Below, piece after piece: positions 46,145-58,100 of a stretch of DNA of 64,000 nt. Within the stretch, counting starts at the first letter, position 1. Every line of letters begins with the position of its first letter. This DNA is from Pisaster brevispinus (taxonomy: Eukaryota; Echinodermata; Asteroidea; Forcipulatida; Asteriidae): positions 6,389,947-6,453,946 of the forward strand of contig JAMKCF010000019.1 in the NCBI GenBank assembly GCA_023634235.1. The letters run 5' to 3'. The translations under genes and the position numbers were made by a program. The notes beneath the pieces were generated by a model. It was not told the DNA's origin. It worked only from the letters and a program-made list of their open reading frames with translations, and searched no databases.

Positions 46145-48514
46145 TTACTGGTTCTCTGTGGCACCTTGCCCGACTGCACCATATTGTTGGCGGTACTGCA
46201 AAAATGCAGTCTCAAGGACATGTCTGTTTATGCACACTGGTTCGAAGCCATCATGGTCAACAATACAGTCCAAGTCATTGCCCTCGTCCATTCTGCCAAC
46301 AACCTGGTCTATTTCCTTGCAGCATACAGACTCCCGAAGTATGGGCATCTCAGTGCAGCCTCCACTGCATGAACACCTGTGAGAAAGATTTAAAAATACC
46401 CGAAATAAGAATTGTCACAAGAGGGAGATATTTGTTTATTTAAATTATACATTACGTCATCCAGCAGAGCTGGCACTCCCTAAGTTGGAATTTGTATAAT
46501 GCGTAAGTAAGTTATGTTGAGTAATTAAGAAGTGACGAACATCATTCTCCACATCAGGTTGCGGTGGGAGTTTGTTTTATATATGTTCGGGAGAATAATA
46601 AAGTTAATTTGGTTATCAATAGGTTAGGATAACAAAATGTATTGGCTATTTTTACGAAGAGGGCAGAAGGGGAGAGCAATCTTGACGAGAGGTTGGCCTA
46701 GAAAGAGAGCGGTAGCTCCGCACACGTAGACCAAAGGTCTTGAGAGTTCGGGATAAGTTCCCAGTTATACAGGGGATAACCTAGTGATGTAAAGTGTTGT
46801 TGGACACCTATTTGGCGATAGCCAAAGTGAAAAAGCAGCGATAGCTGATTCATCCGGGCCGAAGTGCTCCGAGTTTGCTTAAAGTGATGCACCTTTAGAA
46901 GCCAGAATAAACTGTAAGTTACCTAATTATTGTTGTTTTAAAAGGAGGTAGTTAAGTTTGCATTATTTCGAGGCTGAGAAAGAATTCTGTCTTTACCCAC
47001 GTATAAAAAGTTGACAAACTAGTCAAAAATCACTTTATGATGTATTTAAAATTACGCCCACTGCAGGCAATTTCTCTGAGTAATTAGGAGCTGTCATTTG
47101 AACTTTGAGTTGTTCCGTGTAAATCTTGTAAAATTAACCTGGGAGTAGGATGACCCAAATAGAGCTGTTGCCAATAAGATTTTAGTTATGATTGTTTCAA
47201 TTTAATATTTCCAGGGCTTCTTTTATGGACTTGAATTAGCCATAGTGGCCAAAAAGTGAGGCAACCGGTAGAGACGGAGCCATACCATGAAGGGGACACC
47301 CTCCTGACCACAACACAAGGTCACAGCAGCAATGGACGAGGTGCACGCTACCCAGCTGGTATTGTACAGCCCTTAGACGACTGGTTTTAATAGTGGTGGT
47401 GGGAAGTACTATAAGTGTATTACTGATTATTATAGACCGTAGAACTTAATTAATTCTTGAGTTAGGGAAAAACCAATCAAGTTCCTAATCCCAAGTGGGA
47501 TTCGTATTTTTTTCTTTGTTTGAATGTACATAGTGTAAATAAATTTAAGTTTAATGTTCTTGATCGCAAAACACTGGTCATATGTTCCTTTTGTTTTGGT
47601 GATTGAGTAGCAAAGCGAGGACGCATTGCGCGTGAGCGTGCGGGGGCCCGGGGTTGTGACAAGAATAAATAGATGTACCTTTAGTAAGTTAAGTATTGCT
47701 CACAACTATTTCTTATTATCCACAAATAATATCAAAATACAGTGAGACTGAGAAGATACTATGTAGAATGCACGTTTTAGTATGCAAATTGAATGTTTAA
47801 GTATGCAAATTGAATTACATCACTTCTCAAAATAATTGCAAGTGACTCAAGAAGGTATCCAGGACTTTGTTTACGTATACAGTCAGTGCATGTTTCATAA
47901 TGTGTACCATCATGGTGTTCACGAGAAAGCGTGGAGTCGTCTATTTCCGACACTAATTCTGCATCGCCAAAAACTACATTTTACTTAATTAATCATAATA
48001 AAGTGTTGTCAGGATTACAGGATTACAAAATCCAAATCATCAAAGTAGGTACGATTCATGCAAAAAGAAGAGTACCCTGTAAAAATTATTTTTATTTGAC
48101 TTCGGCCTGCGCGGTTGTCATGGTTGTGGGCAAAACGACGCTTTATTTCGTGAATAAACTTCCGTGGCAACTGTTCCATGTCTCAACTTGCAGGAAAAGC
48201 TCACAGTTTGTTGTGATTTGTTTGTGTTAATTTACTAATACAATTGTATTCCCTTGGCTATAAATAATTATGTTCATTACAAATTGTTGTTACCCAGCCA
48301 ATGTTCGATGTCTTCGAGGTTGTTGCGAACGCCTGGTATTTCGTCATGGCGACCTTCGTCTTCGGCAATGTCTATTTCAGGTTCATACATATGGCTGGAT
48401 GTTTTCTGCTGGGTTTGGTAGATCATTACCTGAACTTCCCTCACTACTACTAGTACTATTATTCAATGAAAATTCGTCTTCACTGAATTCTTCATTCTCT
48501 GAAGAACTTGCCAT
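46145..48514 (-). pseudogene. P2X7-C-terminal-like cysteine-rich protein, two exons, one frameshift
   Basis: Exon 1 (48514 down to about 48299) starts MASSSENEEFSEDEF, is rich in Ser and Glu, and reaches AENIQPY; there the frame shifts by one base and continues YEPEIDIAEDEG to LEDIEHW. Exon 2 (46376-46145) gives CSCSGGC, then MPILRESVCCKEID, DHDGFEPVCINRHVLETAFL and QYRQQYG. The CxC..C, CC, VC and VL.TA..YRQQYG pattern matches the zinc-binding cytoplasmic tail domain of P2X7 receptors, which in invertebrates also occurs as a stand-alone domain. It is not a receptor: there are no membrane segments. The phase that restores Trp-Cys would need a GC donor. Exon 2 ends either at TAA 46147-46145 or at an overlapping donor CA|GTAAGT; the family's following YRxTAYRQF part is not found. 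The role is unknown. Confidence 0.65.
46400..48290. other. Intron of the P2X7-C-like gene with unclassified insertion
   Basis: The 1.9 kb between the two minus-strand exons holds no recognisable coding exon. Text such as gttcgggagaataataaag (near 46587) and ggggttgtgacaagaataaatag (near 47652) hints at LTR-like sequence, but I could not pair two ends. Confidence 0.35.
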
Positions 48515-48819
48515 GATTGAAGAACGTTTACGACGAGCTCGAGAGTGTATGTATCGTATGTGTACGGTGCCCTGTGTGTTTGCGTGGGGGACGGACGCGC
48601 TGAGGAGTTCTGGTCATGACGTCACTCACTGGCTCAATCCTTTGAGGTTGAAGGGGGGATTTTTAGGGGCGTTCCCGCGCAATTTCTTTTCCGTTTAATA
48701 TTATATACTTACAGCCGTCATTTTTTTTTTTAACAGCAAAATATTTAATCAGTGTGTATGAACTAACATTAGAATGCTTTGTCACAAATTAAAACGTTAT
48801 GTTGTTTGGGATCTTTTAA

Positions 48820-49425
48820 CCCTTTCGTTACCGAATTGTTTGGACATAAACAACCGCTGGTGACCGCATTGTTTGACCACTCAAGCGTGAAGCACACATT
48901 CTTACACAACAGAAAGCTTTAGTTCAAAGGCCATTTTTACAAACTCCATTATCTCCTTGAAGATATTGTTTTACAGCAAAATAAGTAATAAAAATGTTCT
49001 TCCTTATTGAATTCCCTTTCATATAATCTAAAACTCATTGAGATTGGTCCAATAAATGTCAAAGTTCTTGGTCTTTCTTTCCTCAGTGCAATCTGTAATC
49101 TCAAATACTTTTTTGTACACAACCATATGGCGCTCCGTAGGTGTTTGGCATTTCGGATCTTCCTATTCCAATTTGAAGAGATTGCATAATAGCAACCTTA
49201 TTTTATTTTACCACCATTGGAAAGATCCGATCTCTCTCTTTCCAATGATGGTAAGCTTGGGTATGGAGGGTGAACATGGACAAAACTACAACTTTATTAC
49301 AAATGGCCTTTGTGCTCAGGCTTGAGTGCTTTTTTGTGTGCAAGCTTGGTCGACTAAAGTCGCCAATGGTAAGGAAGAGGGGGTATGAGTGCAGTCGACT
49401 AAAGTCGCCTATGGTAAGGAAAGGG
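48820..49425. mobile_element. TTAA-flanked MITE with CCCTTTCGTTACC ends
   Basis: The left end CCCTTTCGTTACC and right end GGTAAGGAAAGGG are inverted copies with one mismatch, directly flanked by TTAA (48816-48819 and 49426-49429). CCCTTT ends with TTAA duplications are typical of piggyBac-type elements. Internally the block gtcgactaaagtcgcc with tggtaagga is duplicated (about 49350 and 49395). It sits exactly at the TTAA that would close the Kolobok-like element. Confidence 0.7.
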
Positions 49426-49429
49426 TTAA

Positions 49430-50340
49430 GCCGTATTCGCATTGGATACATTTTTTACCGAGACCGTGGTTAACATTCCAATAGGTGAAACTTACCAGCG
49501 TCCAAACTTGGATTAAGGACGTGGGTAAACTAACTGACACGACCGGTGATACTAACTGACTAACTTACGACAAACACAAGAGGGTGCTATCGCAGTGACC
49601 TTTGACCGGGGTGCAGTGAGAATGCAATGAGTGCAACCGAGCTACCGTGTAAACATGTGCGTGTAAATCCGGGGGCCGGGGTTTGGCTTTTTACCGGGAC
49701 GGCTTTTACCCAGATCGCATTTGCACTGGACTTTTCGGCTCGGTTAAACTGACCTGGTCAATTTAACCGGGCAGAAGTGGGCCGGTTAAACTACCCATTC
49801 GGGTTGGGTAAATTACCTGGGAGGGAAACTTTCTGGGCTGTCTACATTGGACTAAAAATAGTCAAGTTTACCCATTTGCTTGGTTAGGTTACCCAAAAAT
49901 AAGTCCAATGTCTTTAATCTGATCGATAAATCAGCTTAGGTTGTGGTAGCACTCGCATGTAAAGACTAAACTAAACAAAAAAATAAAGAAGATACTCGAG
50001 CTTTTGTAGCAACAACTACTTCATAACTTACTACAGTGCTGTTCATCTCTGGACCTGCTGTTGGTGAATTTAATTTTACTTTTATCTTATGTTGATGCTG
50101 CCGATGCATGTATTGAGTTTTATTTTGCATGACCTCAGACTTCATCTTTTTATGATTCAATACTCAAGATTTGAGATTAGAAATATATGGTTTGTGTCAC
50201 CAGATGGTGATGTAAGCCTGTTAAAAGTAAGATGGTGCCATCAATTTAATAGTTTTCAATACATTTTCTTTGTTGTGTAGTGTAACAAGTAAGGAATTTT
50301 TGTGTCGTTGTTGAGTTATGATTTTAAAAAAAAATTGGGG
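49430..50340. other. Intronic stretch
   Basis: No gene recognised. Around 49650-49915 there are many ggttaaa/tttacc words and an inverted pair acattggact / agtccaatgt (about 49853 and 49901), which may be the ends of a small repeat. Confidence 0.4.
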
Positions 50341-50341
50341 G

Positions 50342-51030
50342 GTTGAACAAAGAAAAATTTAGTTGATCAGGACCTAGCCTAGATTCAGCCTCTGGTTACT
50401 GGCAGGTAGGATTAGATGAGGATGCAAAACTGCTTTCTGCTTTCGTTGTTGCTAGGTGGGTTGTAAAGCTGGGAGGTTATACCTTTCGGACTGTGCAACG
50501 CCCCTGCCACATTTGAAATACTGATGGAGAGGGTAGTGTTTAATTGGGCTCCAGTGGGAGACATTGCTCGTGTACCTCGATTATGACATTGTTTATGGTA
50601 AAACTGAATAGGAAGAGATCAGTCGGTTGTGAGAGCTTCTACAAAGGTTCAGTGTTGCGAATTTCAAACTAAAACTTAAGAAATGCCACCTCTTCCGGTG
50701 GGATGTTAAGTACCTGGGACATGTTGTTTCCTCCAATGAGAAACCCCAATGGATGGCAAGGTTGTAAGGAGCTTTCTAGGGTTAGCCTCTTACTATAGGA
50801 GGTTTGTAAGAGGGTTCGCAGATATAGCCCGGCCACTGCACAAACTAACAGAGAAGGCGCGACCATTCCTCTGGGACAATGACTGCCAAGACGCTTTTGA
50901 GACATTAAAAAGGAACTTACAGTACAGGAGGCACCTATCTTGGACTACTCGAGGGGAAATTCGTATTGAACACGAATGCGAGCTGTCCATGGTCGTGCTG
51001 CCTTGCATAAAGAAGCCAAATTGAGATTGG
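50342..51030 (+). pseudogene. Ty3/gypsy RT-RNase H fragment
   Basis: After a 20-base SINE-tail-like word (gttgaacaaagaaaaatt), broken frames give SGYWQVGLDEDAK, LGGYTFRTV, CNAPATFE-like DNA read as CNAPATF, LKLKKCHLF-like text, VKYLGHVVSS, then VVRSFLGLASYYRRFVRGFA and IARPLHKLTEKARPFLW with DAFETLK. This is the back of a gypsy RT and the start of RNase H, from a lineage different from the copy at 23-25.6 kb. Multiple stops make it inactive. Confidence 0.7.
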
Positions 51031-53650
51031 CTACCGTTTTGTGATAGCTTTGTTGAAAGTTGGGCATACATTTACGGCAATTAACATTGTTTATTCTGGT
51101 CAGCCAGGTCGCCGGAGTACAACAATGTGGACTCTTTACAGGTTGGCTATTGCTGTTTGTCTGTCTGGCCTCGGTGGTGCCTAAAATAGATGTGACAGGT
51201 GAAAAATGTATGGTTCTGTTTTCTCTGCTAAAGTTGTTTAATTCTCTGTGATTTTACTATAGAGTTGTACCTCTATGACTTTACTCTCTTTATAATTGCT
51301 TTTCTTTTTCATTCATGCCATTAAAAAGTACATTGCATCTGTGAGAGCATTCTTTAGTCAATCAATCTTTTAAATGCACCCCATCAGAGACTCTTAGGGT
51401 CATTGTTTCTTGGAACTCAGAGTTGAGAAACTAGTCTTGTAGAGAAGAGAGAGTGTGTGTATGGGCACACAGCTATGCCGTGTCCTGTCTAATCATGTCC
51501 AATAACAATAGGCTACCTGCACTTTTAGATGCCCTTGGATATCCAGGTATAAATTTAAATAAAGGCACTTTGGAAGTGAGATGGTGACTAAAAAAAGAGT
51601 GGTCACTACAGTAGTGTATCACAGTAGGTGCCTGCCTGTCCATGCTACACAATGGAAAGTTAGGGTAGATAAAAAACATGAGCCATCCAGCTGTCAGCAA
51701 AAAAATTGAGGAAATCTGAAATTGTTCCAGGCATTAAAAATCGTCTGCCGCAAGTCTGTCCAAACTTAACTATTCTCACCTGGTGAGCCCCTTTTTAAAA
51801 GTCAAGTTGATTAAAGTGCAATGTGTTTAACTTTGTTGAACATATTCAATTCACAAAATGGTCTAAACAGATGGATAGAGGCCTACAACCCAGGAAATAC
51901 CTTCAATAAAAATTTGTAAAAATTACACATGATCAAAAGTAAAAATAGGTAATATAAGATATTATGCTCATTGTATGCATGCAGTGCAGTTCGGCCACCG
52001 TTACGTAGTGGTACTTACGTTCTTTACAGTACGTTTGAGTAGCGCGCAATAAAACCTTGAAAGCCCTTGTAAGAGTCTACATAATCAATGCATCTTACTT
52101 GTATGGTCAATTCTAAACAGGGACAGCTGTAATCCAAGCATGCAAGGCTCCACAGGATGATTGATTGCCTTGTCCTTGAGAGAGGGCCTTACTCAATCAC
52201 CTTATCAGCTGCGATCTATAATATTGCCATTAGGAAATTAAAAAGGTCTGGTTGTTTTGGGTGTCAATTTATGGGTCAATGAATCTCTCTACCAGACTAT
52301 GCTTTTACCAGGCTATTTGGCTTTGTTTCAAAAGGGAATGTATGGATTTTGAAAAAAAAATTGAAGAAAATAATGGCAGAGTAAACAACTTTTGTTTACA
52401 AATGGACTTCTAAATAAGGGCTCATGCCACACCACAGGTTTAAACCACATGTTCACGCCTCAATAACTTTTGACCAGATGAGAAAGGTCATGTTGAAATC
52501 TGCTCACTCCCAAATTGGTGCCCTCATAGTTGGCTTACACACACACTGTTGTCAGCCAAGATTCTGGCTGTTTCCCACATTGGTTCCCAAACAGTTAACA
52601 TTACATGTAGTTAGCCATCCTTCCTCCATAAATTTCATCAATACCCCCAGGGCATAGTCCTACACTTGCTGCATCCTCTGACCACAGACAACAGGTTCCA
52701 TTCCCAGGGTTCCTTCCCTTGCCCCCCCCCCCAATTTAACCATATCAGTGTCCAAATAACCACCTAGTCTGTTCCCACTAACTTTACTGTAAAAATGTTC
52801 ATTCTTATTTTAGCTCCAGTAGCACCCATTTTGCGAGTACACTTAACCTAGCTAGTGTATAGACTGTGTAAGTTGACCTCAAGAGCGTTGGCTTTTGCGA
52901 GAATATGGACTTCCAGGTACCTGGATTAGCAGCTAATGTGAGAGTTGTTTTTGCAAAGAACTTGTATTACGATGTTTTTATGAATTTCACCCATTGAATA
53001 TTGTTTGAATAAAGAAAAGCTATTTTTAGAAATTGTAAATTGTAAACAATTTCCCAAATCTTTGAAAAAATATAATTTTGACCTTAATTTCTGCTTCACT
53101 TTTGGTGATAAAGGGCATGCGATAAAAAGGCGACCATTGTGATCCTTGACGTACACCCTCTTGCAAATTGGATCAAGCTGCTACTAGTACAGTACCCAAA
53201 CCACGCGAAACTAGGATGACGTCCTGGCGACGCCATGCAACATCACGTAAAAACCATGCGACACAAGATCTGTTTTTCGCGCTGAGTAAATGAGCACTTT
53301 ATCCCGATTTAAAATATAGCCTACCTTTGGTTTGTTAGTGCAATCGACACGGTTTGCACAACACAGTTGGCGTAAAATTTGCAATTTGACACTTCGAGCC
53401 GGATGTTGGAGGTCAAATAATATTTCTTCATTTTCTCTTAAGCTTCCATATTTTATTTTATTTTTATTTCTTACATTGTTAGTCTTAAATGTAATCATTC
53501 CACCAATAGGATTTTGGGGGTTGAAAAAAGTGATGTGACAAAAATAAAAATCACACAAAATTGCACCCATGTTAATCTCCCATAGCTGATGGCTCAGAGA
53601 TGCCGGGAGCTCAATGGGGACCTTATCGTCGCCAGACTTACACGGTCTAT
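51031..53650. other. Intronic stretch, nothing recognised
   Basis: Short open frames only. A C10 run lies near 52724-52733. I see no coding exon, RNA gene or clear repeat end. Confidence 0.4.
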
Positions 53651-53662
53651 ATAGTACATTAC

Positions 53663-56590
53663 ATAATAATAATAATAATAATAATAACTAGAGCTTTAGT
53701 GTTTGTTGAAACAAACACTAGGTGTTCGGGTATCGTCGGAGTCAGTGTAATTGTGTTGATGTCAGAACATTTGAATCGATAAAAAAGGTGTTGAGTGTTG
53801 ACCTTTCAAAAAAGTGTAAATTTATTAAATGTTTACATTTATTTTACATGGTGAAATAAATGTTTTGGTTACTATAATAGTCTTCAGTATTAATCATTGC
53901 CTTCTTTGTTTTATGATGCCGGTTATTAAATCGACGCTATTGGAATGATTATGAAAGAGCATACACACAGTAGAAAACAAAACAAATGCGCACGACGGAG
54001 CTTAACAAAAGGCCATGCCCTAGCACTGCGGCTGAAAGTCATAATAGGGTATATTTGTAGGAACGTTGCTGTGTGCCCAGAACAAATAAGAAGTAAGTTA
54101 CTCACAAGTACAACTATCATGTATGCCATTCACTAAAGTTTATTGTTTTTTCAATGGAAATTGATTCTTTATTGATTATTAAATCCGACTATGCAAATCA
54201 TGTTGACATTATTAAGTTACAATTCTTAAAAGTTTTAACAGGTTTTCAAATACTGTGATTTGGCTTCTCATTTTGTATCGGTGCATGATACTTTGATTGT
54301 TCAATACATATTCACTGATGATGATGTCGTCAAAATAAGTCGAACATGGTATGAGCTATTGGTTTTTAGTCATCATACAGAACGGTTTGTTAAATTTATA
54401 ATATTGAAAGAAAAGACACTTGTTTTTAATAATTTTGCAAGATAAAGGCAAGTCATGAAGACGGCAAGTTTAAGCCTCTAGTGAATTTTGACTAATAAAA
54501 TGTTATTAATGAGTTAAAAACTATTTCTACCTGTAGGGTGCATCATACACTCAGCAAGGAATTAGGGAATGGAACACAACGAGTATGAAATCTTTCACTG
54601 GAGACCATTCGGGTACTGGATGATTTGTAAATTCTGAAGAAGAAAAAAACAATTATAAACAAAGTTTGACTCAAAGCAAACTAAGTCAAGCTGAAACTGC
54701 TGAAATAAATAAAATTCGAGCCTTACAACATTTCATGATTACATACTAATAATAATAATTTATTGAATTTATATTGCGCTCTTTCCAGGACCAAACTGTT
54801 CGAGGGCGCATATTAACAATACAACCTATCAGAGTAAGGAAATTACGCAAGAAAAAGATAGTGGAAGGTGCACATCCTGTTTTTGATGTGAACGACTTAT
54901 AAACGAAACCTTATTAGTGGAAACTTTATCGAAGGGTTTTCAAATAGTTATGTCATAATACAAAGTTGACGGAAAACATTCATCGGTCTGACCATTGTCT
55001 GACTTTAGTGACACAGCCAACAATCATACCAATCCCCCATTGCCCAATTATATCTCTTCGACGTTCATACTAAACGTTTCTTAGTTTTAAAAACATCTCA
55101 CCACCGTCACCACTTGATGATACAGGATACACGATATAACGTAATTGTGCATTAAATAAAATAATCATTTTAATAAGCAATGATGTTCACACAAAAACTT
55201 ACCGTTTTAGTCCCGAGTAGCAACGATAAACACATGCCGTGAGGAGGGTCCGAAACACCCTTCACGATCCGATGACACATCCTTCCTTCTCGGAGTGTGA
55301 TAAAAACATAACCAAAGTTCGTCTTTTTCTGCTTGCATTTTCTCACATAATTACTAGTCATATGAATCACTGAAGTAGGTGGCCATCTCAGCGAAACTTC
55401 GTCTTTATTCCATTTTGATCATTAAGCCACGAGAAGGGCGAATAGGAGAAATATTAGACGCTGAATATGAACGGAATTCAGATCTATTTGGTATTGGTAG
55501 TACGCCATTGATAAGATTGCACCACGTTGTAAGTACGGTGACCCGTGGTGTGTCATAACACTGCATGAATGGAAGGCGCACAAGGCATTACGTTGGTCTG
55601 TAACATGTGTCTTGACTGGCAGTTCTTTTGTTTGGTTACAGTGTCGGCGTATGTTTGTGTTGGCCTACACTTTTGTGCGTTGTCATACAATGAAAGTCAA
55701 CAGACACGAGCGCTTTGACGCCCGGTTTTGACCAGATGCAAAGATTAAAATGCTATAATCTCTGTGCAAAAGTTTCGGGAGGATAACTCATCTATAACCT
55801 CATGCAAAATTCATGTTAACATAATACGTAGTTGTTGAGATATGAATTTTTCCAACTTTCAACTTCCGGTTTGAACCGGAAGCCAAGGTCAAATGGGGTC
55901 ATATTGTGTGTAGCGTTTGTTGAACTTTTAACGACCAATCCGATGATGTGTAGATTGTAAAAATCCGACATGCGGTTCATGAGTTATGATTTTTTACAAG
56001 TATTAAACTTTGATTTAATGTAATTCAATACCCCATGACGTCATCATGACATCATCATGTTTGTAGCGTCTTGATACTGAGGTCCAATTGTCTGATAAGT
56101 TTCAACCGTCAATTCGATTTCAATCTTGAGTTATGCAGTAGAAAGGCCCAAAACATGACTTTTTCTAGAAAAAAATCGAAGGTAAACTTTGACCTAGGGT
56201 AACGACCTAGAAGTTAGGGTCATACGATTTTGGCGTTAACTTTTCAAATGTTGCCCCAGTCTTGATCTATCCGATGCCCAATTATGAGCTTCATAGCTTT
56301 AATATTCACAAACATACAAGCATTTGCATATGTTCACTTTTTGACCTAAAATCGCTTGTAATTTGATATCCGATGACGTCATCACAACGTCACAACTAAC
56401 TCGGCTTCTGCTAATTATGGTCTAACTTCACATCAAGTTTCAAGTTTATCCAAGGTTCGCAAGTATGCTTTTGCTTGCGGACAAACGACTCTGAAAAGAA
56501 TAAGCAAAAAAAAAAGTAAAAAAAAAAATTAAAAAAAAACACAAAAACGAACAATAACAATGAGTTGTTCGGGCTTGATGCCCGAACACC
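53663..56590. mobile_element. Terminal-hairpin element, copy A, in an AAT repeat
   Basis: An AAT microsatellite (53663-53686) is followed by ctagagctttagtg and a hairpin GTTTGTTGAAACAAAC, then AGGTGTTCGG. The right end reads GTTCGGGCTTGATGCCCGAA then CACCTAATAATAA. The GGTGTTCGG and CCGAACACC ends are inverted copies. A LINE tail lies inside (54.75 kb), so the interval is composite. The hairpin followed by CTAA resembles a Helitron 3' end, but the 5' hairpin does not fit, so the class is unknown. Confidence 0.5.
54749..54830 (-). repeat. CR1/L2-like LINE 3' tail
   Basis: On the minus strand gcgccctcgaacagtttgg, then aaagagcgcaatataaattc, ends in ATT repeats, like the ends of the LINEs at 26.9 and 43.6 kb. 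No coding part is attached. Confidence 0.55.
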
Positions 56591-56599
56591 TAATAATAA

Positions 56600-57995
56600 C
56601 AACTAGACATGAATTTTTGTTGCAACAAAAACAAGGTGTTCGGTGTAGACATTTTTGAGAAAGAGAAAATCGAATAAACGTGCAAGTACGACAAGTTGAT
56701 ACGTGAAGTGAATGGTGGAAGATTTCAAATTTGAATTTAAAAACTTTGATAAATTTAAAACCGATGACATCATTCCGTTTTCATTGCTCATTTTATTTTT
56801 AAGATATTGAGATTCATAAGTATCAGCTAAGTTTTTGAAAATGTTACAGGCTTTCAGTAAGGCCTATTGTTTTGCTTGAATTGAAAGACCTATGGGTAAA
56901 TCTTTATTTCATGTAGAGGGACCATCTGATCTCAAGATCATATTGTTTGCAGGCCTCAAAACAAGGACTGGGGTAATTATGTTCACTTAAGCTTTCAGTT
57001 TTTACCAGAACTGAAACTCACAGGGGGACACAATTTGTGTAATCATGGGGGATTGTGCAAGTTATGTATGTAACAATTTTGGTTCTCTGGATATAAATTG
57101 TTTAGATTAAAAATCAATTTAATGTTAGGACGCCATCGAGTCGTCATCATCCCAAAAATAATTGCGGTTTCAGCTACACACTTTGGTCAAAGTTTTTAAG
57201 TATGGAATAATCATCTTTCAGTTTCGACCAGTAGTAATGGTCACAGAGGGTCACACTTTGTGTAAGATTTAAAAAAACAAAAACCAAGGGTCTTTTGAAA
57301 CTCTTGTATGTAGCAGTTATGGTTTTCTAGATCGAATTCATATTATGACATCATTGATGACGTCAACATGCCAAAAACATGTGCGGTTTCAAATTGACAC
57401 ACTAATTAGGTCTAAGTACATGGTTAGTTTAAAGTCAAAACCCTTTTTGGTTCACGAGATGTATATTTTTGTATACACAGTACATGTACATATACCTTAA
57501 CGGGGGTAAGCATCGACTCAATCCGACAGTTGAACAACATACCATAATCAAATTTTTTTTTTGAAAGTAAAAAAAAAAAAAAAAAAGTTTGAGCAGGTTA
57601 ACAAACCTGCAATCTGATATAAAAATTGTGATGATATAATAAGTAGTTCTTGAGATATGAATTTTTGAAATGTTTAACTTCTGGTCTGAACCGGAAATCA
57701 GGGTCAAATGAGGTCACATTGTGTGAAGCGTTTTTAGGGTCATGACAGGCCTATCCGATGATGTACAGATTGTGAAAATCCATTGTGTAGTTTTGGAGTT
57801 ATGATTTTTTCAAATATTAACCTTTGAATTAATGTAACTCGACACCTGATGACGTCATCATGACGAAACCAAAAATGGTTTCATCTACTATGAATATCTA
57901 ACTATGTGTAAAGTTTCAAGTTTATATGAGCTTAGGAAGTGTGTCTTTGTTAGCGGACAATCGACGGCGAGAAGAAGACGAATTTAAAAAAAACA
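56600..57995. mobile_element. Terminal-hairpin element, copy B (3' end missing)
   Basis: Starts ctagacatg, hairpin TTTTTGTTGCAACAAAAA, then AAGGTGTTCGG, parallel to copy A. It contains gaaccggaaatcagggtcaa and tgacgtcatcatgac, also in copy A near 55872 and 56037. It ends gcggacaatcgacggcgag, matching copy A near 56477, but the terminal CCGAACACC is missing because a LINE tail starts at 58004. Confidence 0.55.
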
Positions 57996-58003
57996 AAAAC
58001 TAA

Positions 58004-58100
58004 TAATAATGGCTTCTTATATAGTGCTCATATCCATCACTCAGTGACGCTCAAGGCACTTTAACATTAAGTATTTTCCTACAAGGTATTTTGGGGCTAC
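58004..58100 (-). repeat. CR1/L2-like LINE 3' tail, second
   Basis: On the minus strand gtgccttgagcgtcactgag, then gatatgagcactatataaga, ends in ATT repeats. This is the standard 3' tail of CR1/L2 LINEs, 5'-truncated. Confidence 0.6.

Larger units (their letters stand above)
38733..48815 (+). mobile_element. Kolobok-like DNA transposon carrying two tail-to-tail genes
   Basis: The proposed element is flanked by TTAA (38729-38732 and 48816-48819), the target duplication known for Kolobok and piggyBac elements. Its left end starts AGGATCCC and the reverse complement of its right end starts AAGATCCC; similarity beyond eight bases is weak. Inside are a plus-strand THAP/DDE transposase gene and a minus-strand P2X7-C-like gene that together span nearly the whole interval. 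It contains a LINE insertion (about 40.2-43.65 kb) and unclassified sequence at 46.4-48.3 kb, so the original element would be about 5-7 kb. The end assignment is tentative because TTAA is common in this DNA and a second TTAA element starts at 48820. Confidence 0.6.

Noticed and set aside
46145..48514. A true P2X7 ion channel
   Set aside because: No transmembrane segments or ligand-binding ectodomain are encoded; only the cytoplasmic tail-type domain is present.
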